NCBI GenBank assembly: GCA_023460875.1
Contig: JAEWOQ010000203.1
Location: forward strand, 1 to 13,989
From: Pseudomonadota bacterium
Lineage (GTDB): Bacteria > Myxococcota_A > Polyangia > Polyangiales > Polyangiaceae
Reading direction: 5' to 3'
Length of the DNA: 13,989 nucleotides
The number at the start of each line of letters is the position of its first letter. The first letter of the stretch is position 1. The position numbers were made by a program, and so were the translations under genes. This document shows, in pieces, positions 13,456 to 13,989 of the stretch. The notes beneath the pieces are model-generated. The model was not told the origin of the DNA. It worked only from the letters and a program-made list of their open reading frames with translations, and did not search any database.

Positions 13456-13989
13456 ATGGGGACGCCACACCTCGAGATCTTGCGCGCGGAGCGGGCGGTC
13501 GTGAGCGACGGCGAGCGGATCGAGGTGCGCCCAGCCGCCGTCTGGATCGAAGGGACGACCATCACTCGGGTAGGGGCGCTCGATGAGGTAGCTCCCCCCG
13601 GGGCGGTCATCCACGAGCTCGGGGCGCGCGTGCTCGCGCCTGCCTTCGTCAACGCCCACACCCACCTCGCCATGGGCGCGTTCCGTGGTGTCGCCTCGGC
13701 GGCCGCCCGCGGGGGCAACGTGGTGACGGATCTCTTCTTCCGTCTGGAGGCGGCGCTGTCCGCGGAGGACGTGCGCGCGTTCACCCGCATGGGCGCCTAC
13801 GAGTGGCTGCTGGCGGGCAGCGCGGAGGTGCGGGATCATTATTACTTCGGGGAGGCGGTGGCGGAGGGCCTCTTGGACGCCGGCCTGACGGGGGTGGTCG
13901 CCCCGACGTTGCAAGACTTGGCTGGCCCAGGCGCGCGGCGCTGGGAGGCCGAGCTCGAGGCGACGGAGCGGCTCGCCCGCTGTGAACGC
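13456..13989 (+). CDS. Metal-dependent amidohydrolase (chlorohydrolase/deaminase-like), partial at right edge
   Basis: The first 178 codons of an amidohydrolase-superfamily enzyme; the frame is open to the window end. The start is ATG at 13456 (MGTPHLEILRAERAVVSDGE), with GGGAGAG at 13437-13443 as a possible Shine-Dalgarno. The N-terminal beta-sandwich (1-60) has VWIEGTTITRVGAL. The first metal motif follows in LAPAFVNAHTHLAMG, with H68 and H70 as the HxH ligands. Next comes the conserved helical region DLFFRLEAALSAEDVRAF, then EVRDHYYFGEAVAEGLLDAG. This order matches the SAH/MTA deaminase, TrzN/AtzA and SsnA group of the superfamily. The residues that would tell deaminase from other hydrolases lie beyond the edge, so the substrate is open. 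It is divergent from pepA with only 36 nt between start codons. Confidence 0.85.
   Translation, partial: MGTPHLEILRAERAVVSDGERIEVRPAAVWIEGTTITRVGALDEVAPPGAVIHELGARVLAPAFVNAHTHLAMGAFRGVASAAARGGNVVTDLFFRLEAALSAEDVRAFTRMGAYEWLLAGSAEVRDHYYFGEAVAEGLLDAGLTGVVAPTLQDLAGPGARRWEAELEATERLARCER

Noticed and set aside
1..13989. Mobile elements, CRISPR arrays, phage genes, tRNA or rRNA genes, or a defence or biosynthetic cluster
   Set aside because: No transposase, integrase, spaced repeat array, structural RNA or matching gene set was seen on either strand.

Overview
The window is GC-rich with strong third-position G/C bias, so long spurious open frames occur on the opposite strand of almost every gene. 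This composition, together with a TPR/PEGA-type exported protein, a 7TM-PAS hybrid histidine kinase and Ala/Pro-rich linkers, suggests a myxobacterium-like deltaproteobacterium (Myxococcota, possibly Polyangia). That placement is inference; no rRNA or other taxonomic marker is present. I see no rRNA, tRNA, CRISPR array, insertion sequence, integrase or compositional island. It reads as a chromosomal housekeeping and signalling region.

Layout. (1) 2-1279, minus: a RimK-type ATP-grasp glutamate ligase with an added C-terminal TrkA-C/RCK_C-like domain, cut by the left edge. (2) 1583-2401, minus: a protein with a helical N-terminus, an Ala/Pro linker and a DUF2325-like C-terminal domain. It is divergent from recN (2569-4254, plus), and the divergent spacer holds a 14-bp perfect palindrome. 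(3) 4462-6075, plus: a YbiT-like ABC-F ATPase, behind a 207-nt gap with a promoter-like box and a hairpin. (4) 6234-8456, minus: a membrane hybrid sensor histidine kinase, convergent with the ABC-F gene across a 13-bp tandem repeat and a long hairpin. (5) 8688-9818, plus: class I fructose-1,6-bisphosphatase with an extra C-terminal tail, followed by an exported TPR/PEGA-like protein (9915-11003). (6) 11066-13419, minus: leucyl aminopeptidase (PepA type) with a lysine-rich tail. Its stop codon overlaps the start of a calcineurin-like metallophosphoesterase by 4 nt. (7) 13456 to the right edge, plus: the N-terminal part of a metal-dependent amidohydrolase, divergent from pepA across only 36 nt.

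How the genes relate. The only clear translational unit is aminopeptidase plus phosphoesterase. The fbp and TPR/PEGA genes could be co-transcribed, but a small hairpin lies between them. The other genes look like single transcription units. RimK (ribosomal protein S6 modification), ABC-F (ribosome-associated ATPase) and RecN (double-strand-break repair) are general housekeeping or stress functions, and I see no evidence that they form one system.

I did not find a convincing new multi-gene system. The observations most worth following are the RimK/RCK_C fusion, the 13-bp-period repeats at both convergent 3' junctions, the palindrome before recN, the TACGTAAGTT direct repeats before fbp, and the lysine-rich aminopeptidase tail whose codons also form the start region of the next gene.
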